DNA of 64,000 nucleotides from Actinoplanes flavus (GTDB taxonomy: Bacteria > Actinomycetota > Actinomycetes > Mycobacteriales > Micromonosporaceae), in assembly GCF_017592555.1 (NCBI RefSeq), contig NZ_JAGFNS010000009.1:248001-312000 (forward strand), in the 5' to 3' direction. Of the stretch, positions 27,281-35,589 are shown piece after piece. The position numbers were made by a program, and so were the translations under genes. Each line of letters starts with the position of its first letter. The first letter of the stretch is position 1. A model generated the notes under the pieces. The model made no database searches. It saw nothing but the letters and a program-made list of their open reading frames with translations, and was not told the origin of the DNA.

Positions 27281-27664
27281 TTAGGCGCTTCTTCTTGCGT
27301 AGCAGGTTCGCCCGGTAGAACATACCTGGAATTCCACAATCGGGTTAGCGGCGCTTCCTACCCGCTGGATGCCACAACCGGCCGATGCACCATTGGAGTC
27401 TCCAACCCGCCCCGAGGCTCCCGAGCGAAGCCAATAGTTGACGCTATAGCCATAACCGTCAGCAACGGTATCGCATGCATCAATGATTTGATGACTGTCT
27501 CGAACCTGCCCGTAGCCGCAGTCGGTCAAACCGGCCGCCCCGCAGAACTTTGGGCCGTACTCTCTGACGTCGTGGGCGTATGCGGGTGTGCCCCAGGCTA
27601 GCGTCAAAGCGCTCAAAGCAAGGCCAGTTGCAGCCGTAACGGCGCCCATTGCGGTCTTCCTCAC
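27281..27664 (-). CDS. Small secreted Cys-rich protein, unknown function
   Basis: A 127-residue protein. The GTG at 27664 has an excellent ribosome-binding site (AAAGGAGAG, 5 bp upstream). The first 30 residues are a Sec signal peptide with cleavage after AYA (TPAYA|HDVRE), giving a mature protein of about 97 residues with six cysteines, enough for three disulfides. The mature part contains CDTVADGYGYSVNYWLRSG and a Ser/Gly-rich turn, as in small secreted proteins of streptomycetes and relatives that have no assigned role. It sits within the insertion-sequence island and is less GC-rich than the core genes, so recent acquisition is likely. Good translation signals argue that it is a live gene. 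Confidence 0.75.
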   Translation of the reverse strand: MRKTAMGAVTAATGLALSALTLAWGTPAYAHDVREYGPKFCGAAGLTDCGYGQVRDSHQIIDACDTVADGYGYSVNYWLRSGASGRVGDSNGASAGCGIQRVGSAANPIVEFQVCSTGRTCYARRSA

Positions 27665-27673
27665 ATCTCTCCT

Positions 27674-28084
27674 TTAGGTCGAGATATCCATTCTGCACGC
27701 TTTAACGCGCGAACGCAGCCTAGCGGAAGACCAAATAGCCGTCAATGTATCTATTTGTGAGCTTCGTGGCACTCGGTTATGTAGCAGCTTGGCGTTGGCG
27801 GGTCCGCCGCAGCTGAGGCACTCGAGCATTCCAGCAACCGCGGTCCAGTGGATCATGTGCTCGGCCACTGCGTCGACGACCAGGACGCCGTCGGGGCCGC
27901 CGCGCCGGTCGACGACCCGCCGTACGCTCAGCCGCACGCCGTGCCGCTTGGCGAGGCGGGCTCGCTGGGCGCTGGTGTATTGCTCAGATTCAACTGGTCG
28001 TCGCAACATCGGCCTGTTAAGAGATCGTAGATGTTCGTCGAGGGCTTCGGCGGGAGTCGTCCAGCACCATCGTGTTCGACGCAC
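27674..28084 (-). pseudogene. Mixed remnant: possible IS30-type transposase tail fused to unidentified sequence
   Basis: An open frame of 136 codons with no ribosome-binding site. Its first part (about 28019-28084) contains TPAEALDEHLRSL, which resembles the extreme C-terminus of IS30-family transposases. The rest (RLAKRHGVRLSVRRVVDRRG and onwards) is unidentified. It overlaps the start of the opposite-strand 28072 gene by 13 bp. I read it as scar sequence rather than a gene; the IS30 match is short and tentative. Confidence 0.35.
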
Positions 28085-28587
28085 CTCGGCACGGCCGCGG
28101 CTTCTTCGAAGCCCTCATCGTCGACAACCTCGACCTCGGCCGCCCGCACAACGTCGAAATCATCTTCGGCCGCAAGGTCCGCCGCGACACCCGCGGCACC
28201 TTCCGCACCGCCATCGACCGCCGCGACAACGGCGGCGTGCTGCTCAACGTCTTCTACAAACACTCCCGGATCAAGCAATACCTCAAAGACGGCCGCGCCC
28301 TGCGCATCGAGACCGTCGTCAACACACCCCGCGACCTGGGCTGCCACGCCCGGCTACCCAAGCTGGACGACCTGCAGGCCAAGGCCCGTGCCGACAACAA
28401 CCGCTACACCCTCACCCCGGACGGCATCCGCATCGCGATCTTCTACACCAAGGTCTACAACCGGCTCCTGGTCCCACTCACCAGCGCCGACCAATTCCAA
28501 GCCCCACCGGACCTACGCGCCGCACTGGTCACCATCACCCGCAACGTCGACGACTGCGACCACGCCCGCCTGCCCCGCGCCGCCTGA
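28072..28587 (+). pseudogene. Remnant of an uncharacterised actinobacterial protein, internally deleted
   Basis: A 171-codon frame starting at GTG without a clear ribosome-binding site. The sequence MFDAPRHGRGFFEALIVDNL, FYKHSRIKQYLKDGRALRIE and YTLTPDGIRIAIFYTKVYNR matches, from memory, a larger family (roughly 400-500 residues) of unknown function seen in many actinomycetes. Relatives have about 100 extra residues between KARA and NRYTLTPDG, and a long N-terminal part. Here the N-terminus is cut at the junction with the IS30-like scar, and the middle is removed in frame. The product might still be made, but it is unlikely to be functional. Confidence 0.5.
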
Positions 28588-28647
28588 AACTTGCCTCCAT
28601 TATGAAGAAACTAGAGACCAGAGAGCGCTGGGCGCCCGGGCGTGACC

Positions 28648-28677
28648 TTGACCGCACCCCGCGCTGGACTGTACCTA
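28648..28677 (+). promoter_or_regulatory. Candidate sigma-70-type promoter for the 28733 lipoprotein
   Basis: TTGACC (28648-28653) and TACCTA (28672-28677) are separated by 18 bp, about 55 bp before the start codon. The -35 is good and the -10 is weak. Confidence 0.35.
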
Positions 28678-28732
28678 TACGGGTCGCGCGATCACATAGG
28701 GTTTCCGATGCGTCGATCCATGGGGGAACTAA

Positions 28733-29515
28733 ATGTCGCCATCTCGCCCTGCCCTGCTCGCTCTCGCCACCGTCGCGCTGGCCGCCGGGTGCACCACGCC
28801 GGCCACCTCGCGGTCGGCCGCGCCCGCGTCCACGCCGGGCACCGAGTCCACCTCGGCGGCCGCCGCGCCGAGCCCGTCCGGCGCCCCGGCCCGGGACCAG
28901 TTGCTCGCCGCGCTGGAGAAGTCACGCGCGAGCACCTACCGGTTCAGCGTGACCGGTGACGTGCCGGACAAGCAGAAGGTCGCCGGCTCCGGCACCTTCG
29001 ACCCGAAGGCGAAACGCCTCAGCGTCAAGTACAAGATCACCGGTAAGGAGACCGAGCAGAGCCAGCGGATCGTGGTCGGCACCGACCTGTACTCGCGGGA
29101 GAAGAGCAACGAGACCTGGGTGCACCTGGACCTGAAGCGGATCAAGAAGGACTCACTGTACTGGTTCGACATGACCGACCCGACCGGCCTGTCCCGGTTC
29201 ACCTCGTCGGTCGACCAGGTCCGCAGCACCGGGCCGAACGCGTACGCCGGCACCCTCGACATCGAGGGCGACAAGTTCAACGACGGCTTCCTGCCGGTCG
29301 GCACCCCGGCCATCTCGGTCTGGTTCGGCGGCAACGCCCAGTTCACCGCGACCACCGACGCGGCCGGCTGGGTCACCTCCATCGGTGTGACGCTGCGCGA
29401 CAGCGACGGCGCGCTGAAGATGACCACCCGGCTCAGCGGCCACGGCAAGCCCTCCGGGGTGAAGAAGCCGTCCAACTACGGCGAGGCCTGGGACTTCTAC
29501 TACGACAAGAAGTAA
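28733..29515 (+). CDS. Lipoprotein, possibly LppX/LprG-like
   Basis: A 260-residue exported lipoprotein: ATG after TGGGGGAAC, signal peptide ending in ALAAGC (Cys20), then a Ser/Thr/Pro/Ala-rich linker to about residue 50. The mature domain (TYRFSVTGDVPDKQKVAGSG, DLYSREKSNETWVHLDL, and SVWFGGNAQFTATTDAAGWV) looks like the half-barrel of LolA/LppX/LprAFG-type lipid-carrier lipoproteins, but similarity is only in general pattern. It is the first core-like gene after the insertion-sequence island and ends 9 bp before the convergent STAS gene. Confidence 0.78.
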   Translation: MSPSRPALLALATVALAAGCTTPATSRSAAPASTPGTESTSAAAAPSPSGAPARDQLLAALEKSRASTYRFSVTGDVPDKQKVAGSGTFDPKAKRLSVKYKITGKETEQSQRIVVGTDLYSREKSNETWVHLDLKRIKKDSLYWFDMTDPTGLSRFTSSVDQVRSTGPNAYAGTLDIEGDKFNDGFLPVGTPAISVWFGGNAQFTATTDAAGWVTSIGVTLRDSDGALKMTTRLSGHGKPSGVKKPSNYGEAWDFYYDKK

Positions 29516-29524
29516 CGGCCGGGG

Positions 29525-29857
29525 TCACATGTCGAAGAGGTCGGCGGCCCGGGTGGCGCGCAACAGCCACCGCAGGTGCGGCTGCGGATCGTGCAGGTGG
29601 CAGGTCGCCTGCCGGGCCTCCGCCACCCGGCGGGCCGCCACCAGCATCCGCAACCCGGCCGCGTCGCAGAAGTCCACGCCGGCCACGTCGATGTGGATCT
29701 GCCGGACCGGGTCGCCGAGACCGATCAGGTCGTGCACCTGGGTCAGGTCGTAGAGCTGGGTCTGCAACGCCTCCACCGACATGGCGTCCAGGCTGCCCTG
29801 GAGGGTGATCAGCAGACGGTCGCCCTCCCGGCTGCCGGCGATCCGTGTGCCGGTCAC
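29525..29857 (-). CDS. STAS-domain anti-sigma factor antagonist
   Basis: A 110-residue single STAS domain. The GTG at 29857 overlaps the stop of the upstream ATPase gene and follows GGAGGC. The phosphorylation-site loop reads VDFCDAAGLRMLVAARR, with Cys-Asp-Ala in place of the usual (D-S-S/T) so the phosphorylatable Ser appears to be absent. Antagonists of this type bind and sequester anti-sigma kinases; here the adjacent ATPase is the natural partner. If the phospho-Ser is truly missing, the switch may work by another route. Confidence 0.88.
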   Translation of the reverse strand: MTGTRIAGSREGDRLLITLQGSLDAMSVEALQTQLYDLTQVHDLIGLGDPVRQIHIDVAGVDFCDAAGLRMLVAARRVAEARQATCHLHDPQPHLRWLLRATRAADLFDM

Positions 29858-30684
29858 GACGGCGCCTCCGGACGGGCCCGGATGATCGCCCAGACCAGCT
29901 TGCCGCCGCGGGCCGGCAGGGCGCCCCACGCCGACGCCGCCGACCCGACGATCCGCAGCCCCAGGCCCCGGTCGACCAGCGACGGGCCGAGCGGGCCGGG
30001 CACCGGATCACAGACCCGGGGCAGCACCAGGTCACCGTCGTAGACGGCCAGGTGCAGCGCGGCCGCCGGCCCGGAGCCGCGCGACGACACCACCACCTCG
30101 ATGTCGGTGCCGGCGTGCTCGGCCGCGTTCACCACCAGCTCGGAGATCACCAGGCGGGCCCGTTCGCACAGGTGGCCCAGGCCCCAGCCGGCGCAGGCGT
30201 CGGAGACCAGTGACCGGGCCTGCATCGCGGCCGCCGGGTCCGGGGGCAGCGCCAGGTGCAGCCGGTCCGGCAGCGCGTTGCGGCCGGCCAGCGCGGCCCG
30301 GGCCTGCGACACGGTCGCGTACAGCACCAGCCAGTCCCGGGCGCCGAGACGCCGCAGCCGCCGGGCCACCGGCGCGTTCGCCGGCACGCAGACGGCGACC
30401 GCGACCGGCGGTTGCAGGGCGGCCCCCTGGGCGCACGCGGTCAGCCACAGCGGCGCGCTCACCGCGTGCGGGTCACGCAGCCGGTGCAGGTCCACGATCA
30501 CCCCGGTCGGGTGCTCGGCCAGGCATTTGTCCAGCACCGTACGGGCTTGCACCGACCGTCGCCGGTCCCAGCCGCCCCACACGGACAGCTCGATGACCGC
30601 GGTGTCCGCGTCGATGACGGCCAGCACCGAATCCGCCACCGCATCGCCGGACCACCCGATCAGGTGCGGTGAACCCGCGCTCAT
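29854..30684 (-). CDS. Anti-sigma regulatory kinase with N-terminal STAS-like domain
   Basis: A 276-residue fusion. Residues 20-130 resemble a STAS domain (TGVIVDLHRLRDPHAVSAPLW), and residues 150-275 an RsbW-type HATPase with N-box ELVVNAAEHA, GLGLRIVGSAAS and the conserved ARSLVSDACAGWGL helix. RsbW-type kinases hold sigma factors or phosphorylate antagonists. The fused STAS plus the separate STAS protein encoded next (overlapping GTGA) suggest a partner-switching module, but no sigma factor gene is in the window. Confidence 0.87.
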   Translation of the reverse strand: MSAGSPHLIGWSGDAVADSVLAVIDADTAVIELSVWGGWDRRRSVQARTVLDKCLAEHPTGVIVDLHRLRDPHAVSAPLWLTACAQGAALQPPVAVAVCVPANAPVARRLRRLGARDWLVLYATVSQARAALAGRNALPDRLHLALPPDPAAAMQARSLVSDACAGWGLGHLCERARLVISELVVNAAEHAGTDIEVVVSSRGSGPAAALHLAVYDGDLVLPRVCDPVPGPLGPSLVDRGLGLRIVGSAASAWGALPARGGKLVWAIIRARPEAPS

Positions 30685-30782
30685 ACCCTCTTCTCCCGGA
30701 AATCAGCGACATCGATGCCGCCGCCGCAATTCTTGGATTATCCGGGAGATAGCGTCAACGGTGATTCACCATCCGCCACGAT

Positions 30783-33539
30783 CTACAGGGCGCTCTGCAG
30801 AGCCAGCACCCCCCGGTTGACCGCCTTGATCGCCTTGCGGGCCGTCTCCTTCACGCTCGGCGTGGCGGCGGACGCGTCCTTCAGCTGGCCGAGCAGGTCG
30901 AGCACCTGGCGGGCCCACCGGACGAAATCGCCGGCCGGCATGTCGGCGTCGTAGTGGCCGCTGGCCAGCACCCGGGCCAGCGGCTCGCCACGGGCCCAGC
31001 GGTACATCGGCCAGACGAAGCCGGCGTCGGGCTCGCGGGTCAGCGACAGGCCGTGCTCCGACTCGTCGGCCGCGATCTCGCCCCACAGCTTGGCGCAGGC
31101 GTCGACGGCGCCGCTGACCGGGCCCTTCGGCACCGAGGCGCGGTCCTCGCCCTCCCGGCGCGACTCGTAGAGCACCATCGACACGGCGGCGGCCAGCTCC
31201 TCGGGGGCCAGACCCTCCCACACGTCCTGGCGCAGGCACTCGGCGACCAGCAGGTCGGCCTCCGACCAGATCCGGCCGAGCATCCGGCCGGCCTCGGTCA
31301 CCTCGCCGTCGGACGAGAGGTAGCCGCGGGCGGTCAGGACCGCGCACACCTGGTCGAACGTCCGGGCGAGCGAGCCGGTGCGCCCGGCCACCTTGGCCCG
31401 CAACGTCTCGGTGTCACGGTGCAGACGGTGCCGCCGCTCGGCCCAGCGGGCGTGCTCCTCCCGCTCCGGGCAGGAGTGGCAGGGGTGCTGCCGCATCCTC
31501 GTCTTGAGCAGCGCGATCTCGGCGTCCTCCCCCGGGTTGGCGCGGCTGCGGCCGCTCCGGCGACGGTCCGGATGCCGGTCCAGGCCGGTGGCGCTGACCT
31601 GGGCGGCCAGATCCCGGCGGGCGCCCGGCGAGCGGTGGTTGAAGTTCTTCGGCACCCGCACCCGGGCCAGCACCTCGACCTGCCCGCCGAAGTCGCCGGG
31701 GCTGACCCGGCCGGCCCACCGGTCCTGGGTGAGCACCAGCGGCCGCGGCTCCCCGAACCCACCGGTCGCCGGCTCGACGACCACGGCCAGCCCGGCCCGG
31801 CGGCCCTGCGGCACCCGGATCACGTCGCCGGTCCGCAGCCGCTCCAGTGAGTCGACGGCCGCCGACCGGCGCTGCTGGACGCCCTGGCGCGACAGCGACT
31901 TCTCCCGGTCGGCGATGGCCACCCGGATCCCGAAATACTCGTCGAAGTCGCCGTGGTGGCAGGCGGCGTCCTCGGCATACGTCTCCATCGTCTCGACGTT
32001 GCGCTGCACCTGCCGGGCCAGGCCGACCACCGACCGGTCCGCCTGGAACTGGGCGAACGACGACTCCAGCAGCTCCCGGGACTTCTCCGCGCCGACCGAG
32101 CCGACCAGGTTGACCGCCATGTTGTACGACGGCCGGAACGACGACCGCAACGGATAGGTCCGCGTGGAGGCGAGCCCGGCCACGTGACGCGGGTCCACGT
32201 CGGGGCTCCACAGCACCACGGCGTGGCCCTCGACGTCGATGCCGCGGCGCCCGGCCCGGCCGGTCAACTGCGTGTACTCACCGGGGGTGAGGTCGACGTG
32301 CGCCTCGCCGTTGAACTTGACCAGGCGCTCCAGCACCACGCAGCGGGCCGGCATGTTGATGCCCAGCGCCAGCGTCTCGGTGGCGAACACCGCCTTGACC
32401 AGGCCCTTGACGAAGCACTCCTCGACCGCCTCCTTGAAGGCGGGAAGCATGCCGGCGTGGTGGGCGGCGACGCCGCGCTCCAGGCCGTCGAGCCACTCCC
32501 AGTAGCCCAGGACCGACAGGTCCTCGGACGGGATGGCGGCCACCTTGGCCGACACGATCCGGCGGATCTCGGCCCGCTCCTCCGGGTCGGTGAGCCGCAG
32601 CCCGGCGTCGAGGCACTGCTTGACCGCCGCGTCACAGCCGGCCCGGCTGAAGATGAACAGGATCGCCGGCAGCAGCCCGGCCCGCTCCAGGCGGTCGACC
32701 ACCTCGGGCCGCGGCGGGGGCTGCCAGCGGCGGGCCCGGCCGCCCCGCCCGGCCCACCCGCCGGCGCGGTCGGTCAGCTCCATGCGCCGGTCCATCTCCC
32801 GGGTGTAGCGCAGCAGCTCGGGATGGACGTCGTGCTTGCGGGCCGCGTCGGCGTCGTGGAACAGGTCGAACATCCGCCGGCCGACCAGCATGTGCTGCCA
32901 GAGCGGCACCGGCCGGTGCTCGCTGACCACCACCTCGGTCTGCCCGCGGACGGTGACCAGCCAGTCGGCGAACTCCTCGTAGTTGCTGACCGTCGCGGAC
33001 AGCGAGACCAGGGTGACCGACGCCGGGAGGTGGATGATCACCTCTTCCCAGACCGCGCCCCGGAACCGGTCGGCGAGGTAGTGCACCTCGTCCATCACCA
33101 CATAGGCCAGATTGCGCAGCTGGTCGGAGCCGGCGTAGAGCATGTTGCGCAGCACCTCGGTGGTCATCACCACCACCGGGGCGTCCCCGTTGATCGCGTT
33201 GTCGCCGGTCAGCAGGCCGACCTTGTCGGCGCCGTAGCGGGCCACGAGATCGTGGTATTTCTGATTGGACAGCGCCTTGATCGGCGTGGTGTAGAAGCAC
33301 TTGCGCTCCCCCGAGCGCAGCGCCAGGTGCACCGCGAACTCGCCGACCACGGTCTTGCCGGCGCCGGTCGGAGCGCAGACCAGGACCCCGCTGCCACGCT
33401 CCAGCACCTGGCAGGCCTCGCGCTGGAAATCGTCCAGGTCGAAGCCGACGTCGAGCATGAAATCCTCGAGGGCCGGATAGGTGGCGACCCGCGCCGCCCG
33501 CCGTCTGGATGCCGCGTACTTCTCGGCGGGACTAGTCAT
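30783..33539 (-). CDS. helY: HelY-like DEAD/DEAH-box (Ski2/Mtr4 family) helicase
   Basis: A 918-residue superfamily 2 helicase. Walker A APTGAGKT is at residues 56-63, the DEVH box (VMDEVHYLADRF) near 150, SLSATVSNYEEF near 180, and LTGRAGRRGID (motif VI) near 430. A C-terminal DSHCT domain closes the protein (ETARKAIKAVNRGVLALQSAL, in part). Actinobacterial HelY is related to the exosome helicases Ski2/Mtr4, and a role in RNA turnover is likely but unproven. Four Cys/His residues (QHPCHSCPEREEH) in the middle might bind metal. It follows the tatC/pafBC group as in mycobacteria, here separated by a lipid kinase and an opposite-strand HAD gene. Confidence 0.92.
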   Translation of the reverse strand: MTSPAEKYAASRRRAARVATYPALEDFMLDVGFDLDDFQREACQVLERGSGVLVCAPTGAGKTVVGEFAVHLALRSGERKCFYTTPIKALSNQKYHDLVARYGADKVGLLTGDNAINGDAPVVVMTTEVLRNMLYAGSDQLRNLAYVVMDEVHYLADRFRGAVWEEVIIHLPASVTLVSLSATVSNYEEFADWLVTVRGQTEVVVSEHRPVPLWQHMLVGRRMFDLFHDADAARKHDVHPELLRYTREMDRRMELTDRAGGWAGRGGRARRWQPPPRPEVVDRLERAGLLPAILFIFSRAGCDAAVKQCLDAGLRLTDPEERAEIRRIVSAKVAAIPSEDLSVLGYWEWLDGLERGVAAHHAGMLPAFKEAVEECFVKGLVKAVFATETLALGINMPARCVVLERLVKFNGEAHVDLTPGEYTQLTGRAGRRGIDVEGHAVVLWSPDVDPRHVAGLASTRTYPLRSSFRPSYNMAVNLVGSVGAEKSRELLESSFAQFQADRSVVGLARQVQRNVETMETYAEDAACHHGDFDEYFGIRVAIADREKSLSRQGVQQRRSAAVDSLERLRTGDVIRVPQGRRAGLAVVVEPATGGFGEPRPLVLTQDRWAGRVSPGDFGGQVEVLARVRVPKNFNHRSPGARRDLAAQVSATGLDRHPDRRRSGRSRANPGEDAEIALLKTRMRQHPCHSCPEREEHARWAERRHRLHRDTETLRAKVAGRTGSLARTFDQVCAVLTARGYLSSDGEVTEAGRMLGRIWSEADLLVAECLRQDVWEGLAPEELAAAVSMVLYESRREGEDRASVPKGPVSGAVDACAKLWGEIAADESEHGLSLTREPDAGFVWPMYRWARGEPLARVLASGHYDADMPAGDFVRWARQVLDLLGQLKDASAATPSVKETARKAIKAVNRGVLALQSAL

Positions 33540-33626
33540 GACCCAAGGCTAGTTCGTGCGTACGACAATTCGCAGCACGGTATAGGGCCGCGAGGGCCAC
33601 CGGGACCGGTCGGTAAGGTGCACGGC

Positions 33627-34361
33627 GTGCCGCTTGCCTCGAATCCTCCAAACCGTCCGGTGCGGCCCGTCGAGGCCGTGCTCTTCGACTTCCACGGCAC
33701 ACTCGCCCAGGTGGAGGACCCGCTGACCTGGGTGATCGCCGCGGCCGCCGCGTGCGGGACCGAACTGGACCGGGGTAGGGCGACGGTCCTGGCCGACCGT
33801 CTGACGACCGCCGGGCGGGCCGGCGGACCGCTGCCGCACCGGGTGCCGCCGCACCTGGCCGAGCACTGGGCCGACCGGGACCTGTACCCGCACAGTCACC
33901 GCGCCGCCTACACCGGCCTGGCCGCGACCGTCCACACCGACGTGGCGGGGCTCGCGGACGCCCTCTACGAGCGGCTGCTGCTGCCGGAGGGCTGGCTGCC
34001 GTACCCGGAGACCGAACCGACGCTGCGCAAACTCCACGAGGCCGGGGTGAAGGTGGCGGTGGTCAGCAACATCGCCTTCGACATCCGGCCGCTGTTCGCC
34101 GCCTGGGGGCTGGACGGGTTCGTCGACGGTTACGCGCTCAGTTACGAGATCGGGCGGATCAAGCCCGACCCGATGATCTTCTACCGGGCGTGCGGCCTGC
34201 TCGGCGTCGACCCGGAGCGGGCGCTCATGGTCGGCGACACCCCGGCCGACGCGGGCGCCGTCGACGCGGGACTGGCCGCGCTGGTGCTGCCCGCCGCCGA
34301 CCCGGGCCGGCCGAACGGCCTGTCCGCGGTGCTGTCACTGGCGCTGGCCGGTCAGGCGTAA
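33627..34361 (+). CDS. HAD-superfamily hydrolase with altered nucleophile loop (DFHGT)
   Basis: A 244-residue HAD protein. The start is taken at GTG 33627 after GGTAAGG; GTG 33618 is also in frame. Motif I reads LFDFHGTL, so the usual second Asp of DxD is His. Motif II (VVSNIAF), motif III (RIKPDPMIF) and motif IV (MVGDTPADAGA) are all intact. The second Asp acts as general acid/base in phosphatases, so activity may be altered or the substrate class different. It is the only plus-strand gene between helY and the tat/paf group, and its last 10 bp overlap a small opposite frame. Confidence 0.88.
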   Translation: MPLASNPPNRPVRPVEAVLFDFHGTLAQVEDPLTWVIAAAAACGTELDRGRATVLADRLTTAGRAGGPLPHRVPPHLAEHWADRDLYPHSHRAAYTGLAATVHTDVAGLADALYERLLLPEGWLPYPETEPTLRKLHEAGVKVAVVSNIAFDIRPLFAAWGLDGFVDGYALSYEIGRIKPDPMIFYRACGLLGVDPERALMVGDTPADAGAVDAGLAALVLPAADPGRPNGLSAVLSLALAGQA

Positions 34362-34534
34362 CAGTCCAGGACGGTCCCCTGACGGCCCTTCTTCACCGCG
34401 TCCGCGGCCGGCGTCTCGTCCGGCGACGGGACCGCCGCCTCGGCGATCGCCTTGAGCGTCTCCCTGGCGCCGCCGAACAGCGAGGCCGCGCGGGTGGCCA
34501 CCGACGGGACGCTGCTGCCGATCGAGTTCGTCAT
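34352..34534 (-). CDS. Small protein of 60 residues, unknown function
   Basis: The ATG at 34534 opens a short frame (MTNSIGSSVPSVATRAAS to KKGRQGTVLDCYA). It is Ala/Ser-rich with a single C-terminal Cys. It lies 41 bp downstream of the lipid-kinase gene on the same strand, and its tail overlaps the end of the HAD gene by 10 bp. There is no strong ribosome-binding site. The amino-acid composition looks protein-like, and similar C-termini seem familiar from other actinomycetes, but I cannot name a family. Confidence 0.5.
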   Translation of the reverse strand: MTNSIGSSVPSVATRAASLFGGARETLKAIAEAAVPSPDETPAADAVKKGRQGTVLDCYA

Positions 34535-34575
34535 GCCCTACGGTTCGGCGCGCCCGGCGAGATCTGACCCCCGGG

Positions 34576-35475
34576 TCAACGGAGCAACCGGACCGCACCC
34601 GGCACACAGCTCACCTCGACCGGCAGGGGGCCGAGACGCTCGCCGTCGGCGTACCCGATGATGCCCTCCGCCTCGATCCGCACCTCGCGCGCCCGCAGCA
34701 CGGTGATCCGCGGATCGGTGACGTGGGTGCCGTTGCGCAGGCGCGGCTTCAGCCGCGTGATCGCCGCGCGGCCGAGCGTGGTCGCGAAGATGACGTCGAG
34801 CAGGCCGTCCGCCGGGTCGGCGTCCGGCACGATCCGCAGCCCGCCGCCGTAGCTGGGACAGTTGCCCACCGCCACGATCTCGCCCCGCAGATGATGGACG
34901 GCGCCGTCGATGGTCACCGTGTAGTCACGGGCCCGCAGCCGGGCCAGCTCCAGCACGATCGCCAGGTCGTAGCGGCGCGGTCCGGACGGCCGGCGCATCC
35001 GGTTGGCGCGCTCGTTGACCAGCGCGTCGAACCCGCCGGCCAGGACCGCGCAGAACCATCGCCGCTCACCCCGGGCGTCGCGGGTCCGGGCCAGATCGAA
35101 CCGGTGGTCCCGCTGATCACGGAGAGCCTCGGCGATCGCCTCCGCGGCCTTCAGCGGATCATGGGGTACGCCCACCGCGCCCGCGAAATCGTTGCCCGTC
35201 CCGGCCGGCACCACCCCGAAGCCCACCGGCTGCCCGGCGACCGCCTGCAGGGCCCGGTGCACCGTGCCGTCGCCACCGACCGCCACCACGGCCGCGGCCC
35301 CGTCCTCGACCGCCCGGTGGCAGGCCAGCTCGGCCTCGGCACTGCTGCCGGCGTCCAGGAGCCGGACCGTGTGCCCGGCCGCCCCGAGGGCCTGCAACAC
35401 CCCCGGAAGCAGACCGCGGTGCCGGCCCCGCCCCGCCGAGGGGTTGGCCAGCACCGCGATGAAGTCGCTCGTCAC
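34576..35475 (-). CDS. Diacylglycerol kinase-like lipid kinase
   Basis: A 299-residue member of the DAGK catalytic-domain family. It shows LANPSAGRG at residues 8-16, VVAVGGDGTVHRAL (nucleotide site) near 64, and VVPAGTGNDFAGAVGVP near 90; the C-terminal beta-rich half ends with GYADGERLGPLPVEV. It phosphorylates diacylglycerol or a related lipid in the inner leaflet. The start is GTG 35475 (VTSDFIAVL); GTG 35505 would add ten residues. It lies about 115 bp downstream of tatC. Confidence 0.9.
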   Translation of the reverse strand: MTSDFIAVLANPSAGRGRHRGLLPGVLQALGAAGHTVRLLDAGSSAEAELACHRAVEDGAAAVVAVGGDGTVHRALQAVAGQPVGFGVVPAGTGNDFAGAVGVPHDPLKAAEAIAEALRDQRDHRFDLARTRDARGERRWFCAVLAGGFDALVNERANRMRRPSGPRRYDLAIVLELARLRARDYTVTIDGAVHHLRGEIVAVGNCPSYGGGLRIVPDADPADGLLDVIFATTLGRAAITRLKPRLRNGTHVTDPRITVLRAREVRIEAEGIIGYADGERLGPLPVEVSCVPGAVRLLR

Positions 35476-35589
35476 AGCCGCGAAGGTACCCCCGATCGCG
35501 ATCACCGCCGGTGCGGGGGTGGGTGATTCCCCGGCGCCCGCGATCCTGGTCGTCGCGGGCGGCGGGAGATCACCGCGGAGTGATCCGGC

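Noticed and set aside
27789..28952. Plus-strand frame of 387 codons, Arg/Pro/His-rich
   Set aside because: It overlaps three better-supported features in another frame and is pure compositional noise.
31953..33626. Upstream extension of the HAD gene into an 802-residue fusion
   Set aside because: The extension is antisense to helY; the HAD domain begins right after the GTG at 33627.
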